NCBI GenBank assembly: GCA_002381185.1
Contig: DFOA01000033.1
Coordinates: 185,750 to 249,749 of the forward strand
Direction: 5' to 3'
Origin: Firmicutes bacterium UBA3553
GTDB lineage: Bacteria; Bacillota; Clostridia; Tissierellales; Sedimentibacteraceae
DNA: 64,000 bases
The position numbers were made by a program, and so were the translations under genes. Shown here one piece after another: positions 61,815 through 64,000 of this stretch. Numbering within the stretch: position 1 is the first letter of the stretch; every line of letters begins with the position of its first letter. The notes beneath the pieces are model-generated. The model was not told the origin of the DNA, did not search any database, and saw nothing but the letters and a program-made list of their open reading frames with translations.

Positions 61815-62636
61815 ATGAAAAGAAATTTGAGTCTTGGTCTTGGAATAATTCTTGTTTTAATAATATTGGCAGTGTGGGTGCTGTCATTTATATACATGCC
61901 TTATCAGCCTAATGAAATGAATATTTCTCAGCGTTTTTTAAAGTATGATTTTAATTCGGATCATATTTTGGGAACCGATAATTTTGGACGAGATATACTT
62001 TCAAGGATTATGTACGGTTCCAGAAACGTCTTGCTGGTAGGAATAGGTTCCGTTACTTTGGGGACGGTTGCCGGAATTGTTCTTGGAGCTCTTGCCGCAA
62101 TGTTTAAGAGGTTTGCAAGTGCTGTCATAATGCGGATTATGGATGGTTTAATGGCGTTTCCTGGCATTCTTCTCGCTTTGATGCTGGTTACAGTTGTCGG
62201 AAGAGGAATAAAAGGCACTATTATAGCTATAAGTATTTTTATGGTTCCCGTATTTTCAAGACTGGTGTATTCAATGATTTTAGACACTGAAAATCTTTTG
62301 TACATCAAAGCTGCAAAAAGCTACGGAAGTTCTGATTTCCAAATATTTATGAGGCACTTTATTCCGGCTATGCTTCCGAGACTGATTACTCAATACAGCT
62401 CTGCAATAGGCTCAGCCGTTATGATTGAAACATCACTTTCATTTTTGGGCTTGGGAATTCAGCCTCCCTATGCCAGCTGGGGTCTGATGCTCAGTGAATC
62501 AAGGCAGTTTTTTCTCGTATATCCGTATCTGGCCGTGGCTCCGGGAATTGCAATCATAATCACTGTCCTGGGATTTAATCTCATAGGTGACGGTTTAAAC
62601 GATATTTTAATCAGCAGGAGGTCACGAAATGAATGA
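61815..62636 (+). CDS. peptide/nickel-type ABC transporter permease 2
   Basis: This DppC/OppC-type permease (273 residues) has HILGTDNFGRDILSRIMYGSR near residue 55, the family signature, then five membrane segments. The coupling loop is AAKSYGSSDFQIFMRHFIPAMLP. Its start directly abuts the stop of the first permease gene and its end overlaps the ATPase start by eight bases, so translation is coupled. Confidence 0.93.
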   Translation: MKRNLSLGLGIILVLIILAVWVLSFIYMPYQPNEMNISQRFLKYDFNSDHILGTDNFGRDILSRIMYGSRNVLLVGIGSVTLGTVAGIVLGALAAMFKRFASAVIMRIMDGLMAFPGILLALMLVTVVGRGIKGTIIAISIFMVPVFSRLVYSMILDTENLLYIKAAKSYGSSDFQIFMRHFIPAMLPRLITQYSSAIGSAVMIETSLSFLGLGIQPPYASWGLMLSESRQFFLVYPYLAVAPGIAIIITVLGFNLIGDGLNDILISRRSRNE

Positions 62637-63573
62637 GACTGTAATCTTAAAGAATCTCAGCATAAAAGACGGTGACAACACTCTTGTAAGCAAAGTATCC
62701 ATGACTGTTGAAAAAGGGGAAATATTCGGTTTGGTAGGTGAGTCGGGCTCAGGCAAGACATTGACCGCTAAATCAATTATAAATTTATTGCCTGATAATC
62801 TCAAGCTTACTGCCGATGAAATTCAGACAGCAGGAAAGGATTTATTGACTATTACAAAGAATGAAAGAAGAGCACACATCGGAAACAATGTGGGGTATAT
62901 ACCTCAAAATACAGTTTTTTACCTGCATCCCATGATTAAAATAAAAAATCAAATTGGTGATGGATACATTTATCATATGAAAAGAAGCAAGAGTGAAGCT
63001 TTGGAGAAGGCTTCTATGCTTTTTAATAAAGTGGGATTTGACAATCCTAAAAATATTCTGAACTTTTATCCGTGGCAGCTGAGCGGAGGCATGCGCCAGA
63101 GAGTGAACATAGCAATGGCTCTCATGAACGACCCGAAGCTTATTATTGCAGATGAACCAACCACTGCCCTGGACTCAACCGTCCAAAGGCAGGTAATGCA
63201 GTTGTTTGAAGAAATAAATAAGGATATGGGCATTTCGATACTCCTGATATCCCACGATCTGGGACTGGTAAGACATTACAGCAGCAGCCTCGCAGTTATG
63301 TATGCAGGTCAAATTGTTGAATCAGGTCACACCGAGGAAGTGTTTAATAATCCTAAGCATCCTTATACACAGCTTTTAAATAAAATAATACCTTCTCTCA
63401 ACATAAAAAAGAACGAACTATTGCCGGAAATACCGGGATATGTGCAGGACTCAGGAAGAGATACCGAGAGTTGTCTGTTTATAAAAAGATGTCCCCATGC
63501 GATGGAAATATGTTCGAAATGTGCAGAAGAACATGAGAGTAACGGACATTATTACAAATGTAATTTAAAATAG
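62629..63573 (+). CDS. peptide/nickel-type ABC transporter ATP-binding protein 1
   Basis: This DppD/OppD-type ATPase (314 residues) has Walker A GESGSGKT, signature LSGGMRQRVNIAMALM, Walker B LIIADEPTTALD and switch LISHDLG. The C-terminal extension holds the cysteine-rich CLFIKRCPHAMEICSKC region, which in relatives binds an iron-sulfur cluster. It forms the heterodimer with the next gene. Confidence 0.93.
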   Translation: MNETVILKNLSIKDGDNTLVSKVSMTVEKGEIFGLVGESGSGKTLTAKSIINLLPDNLKLTADEIQTAGKDLLTITKNERRAHIGNNVGYIPQNTVFYLHPMIKIKNQIGDGYIYHMKRSKSEALEKASMLFNKVGFDNPKNILNFYPWQLSGGMRQRVNIAMALMNDPKLIIADEPTTALDSTVQRQVMQLFEEINKDMGISILLISHDLGLVRHYSSSLAVMYAGQIVESGHTEEVFNNPKHPYTQLLNKIIPSLNIKKNELLPEIPGYVQDSGRDTESCLFIKRCPHAMEICSKCAEEHESNGHYYKCNLK

Positions 63574-63581
63574 AGGCTTTT

Positions 63582-64000
63582 ATGAATGTTGAAATAAATA
63601 CTGTTATTGCAGTTAAAAATATAAGAAAAGAATACATTGTTAAAAAGCATTTCTTGACCGGAAAAACTCAGGAAAAAGTCGTTGCTGTAAAAAATGCTTC
63701 CTTTGATGTTAAGGAAGGAATGACTTTGGGTATTGTAGGAGAATCAGGAAGCGGAAAGTCAACTACTGGAGAGATTGCAGGAGGGCTTCAAAACCCCACA
63801 TTCGGCAATGTGTTTTATTACGGAAAAAATACAGCTGAACTGTCAAATGAGGAACATGAAGAATACAGGCGGAATGTGCAGTTCATATTCCAGGATCCGA
63901 AGGGCTCCATGGATCCTAACTATACAGTAGGGGACAACATATCATTTCCCCTGATGTCATTAAAAGTAGTTAAAAATAAAAAGGAAGCACAAAAATTAGT
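63582..64000 (+). CDS. peptide/nickel-type ABC transporter ATP-binding protein 2 (3' end outside window)
   Basis: The frame from ATG 63582 is open to the window end, so the gene is cut off. The 139 visible residues begin MNVEINTVIAVKNIRKEY and include IVGESGSGKST (Walker A) and the Q-loop FIFQDPKGSMDPN, typical of DppF/OppF. It starts nine bases after the first ATPase gene, with TAGAGGC as ribosome site. Confidence 0.9.
   Translation, partial: MNVEINTVIAVKNIRKEYIVKKHFLTGKTQEKVVAVKNASFDVKEGMTLGIVGESGSGKSTTGEIAGGLQNPTFGNVFYYGKNTAELSNEEHEEYRRNVQFIFQDPKGSMDPNYTVGDNISFPLMSLKVVKNKKEAQKL

Noticed and set aside
1..64000. CRISPR arrays, insertion sequences, prophage or rRNA genes
   Set aside because: No regularly spaced repeats, transposase motifs, phage structural genes or rRNA sequence were seen on either strand.

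Overview
The window reads as chromosomal DNA of a low-GC, strictly anaerobic Gram-positive bacterium of the class Clostridia. The evidence is AT-rich intergenic DNA, strong AGGAGG-type ribosome sites, TTGACA/TATAAT promoters, SAM-I and T-box leaders, an LTA-synthase-type sulfatase, DegV proteins, a CODH-family catalytic subunit and no respiratory genes. A Sedimentibacter-like or other Tissierellales organism would fit, but that is only an impression from the sequence.

Left part (1-12.5 kb): scattered housekeeping and envelope genes. They are the end of a cardiolipin synthase, a lipid kinase, MTA/SAH nucleosidase, a GIY-YIG protein, a DegV lipid-binding protein, a nitroreductase-like protein, a 2-hydroxyacid dehydrogenase, a P1/DmpA peptidase, an LTA-synthase-like sulfatase, a DUF11-like protein, a glutaredoxin, a DUF1858 protein, a coiled-coil protein and a universal stress protein. 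From 12.7 to 16.97 kb lies a methionine block: a SAM-I riboswitch ahead of a YbaK-type tRNA deacylase, then tcdA and the MetNIQ transporter. From 17 to 25.3 kb are a DUF4153 membrane protein, a GAF/HD-GYP phosphodiesterase, an FMN reductase, a second DegV, and a locus joining a radical SAM/SPASM enzyme, a divergent paralog without the cluster cysteines, and a TetR regulator.

Middle part (25-43.4 kb) looks accessory. It holds a CPBP protease, a DUF4491 protein, an MccF-like peptidase, tRNA-Ser(GGA), two broken genes between duplicated hairpins, a MerR regulator, a two-component system with an ABC transporter and an RDD protein (visibly richer in GC), a HTH/MFS operon under a perfect consensus promoter, and an AlwI-type type IIS restriction-modification operon with two D12-class methyltransferases, preceded by a possible extra PD-(D/E)XK nuclease.

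Right part (43.4-64 kb): an AhpD-like protein divergent from an Lrp regulator, a CODH-like enzyme lacking one active-site cysteine, an alkaline phosphatase with a Pho-box-like array, a YibE/F protein, tRNA nucleotidyltransferase, a Trp T-box controlling a tryptophan-type ABC transporter with two tandem binding proteins, a C39-like peptidase, an MBL hydrolase/ABC exporter group, and an oligopeptide (Opp/Dpp) operon that runs off the window.

The strongest candidates for new biology are the cysteine-less radical SAM paralog with its divergent active partner, the CooS-V-like deviant CODH, the SAM riboswitch on a tRNA-editing gene, and the uncharacterised nuclease-like gene beside the restriction operon. 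All calls come from reading sequence; no database search was run.
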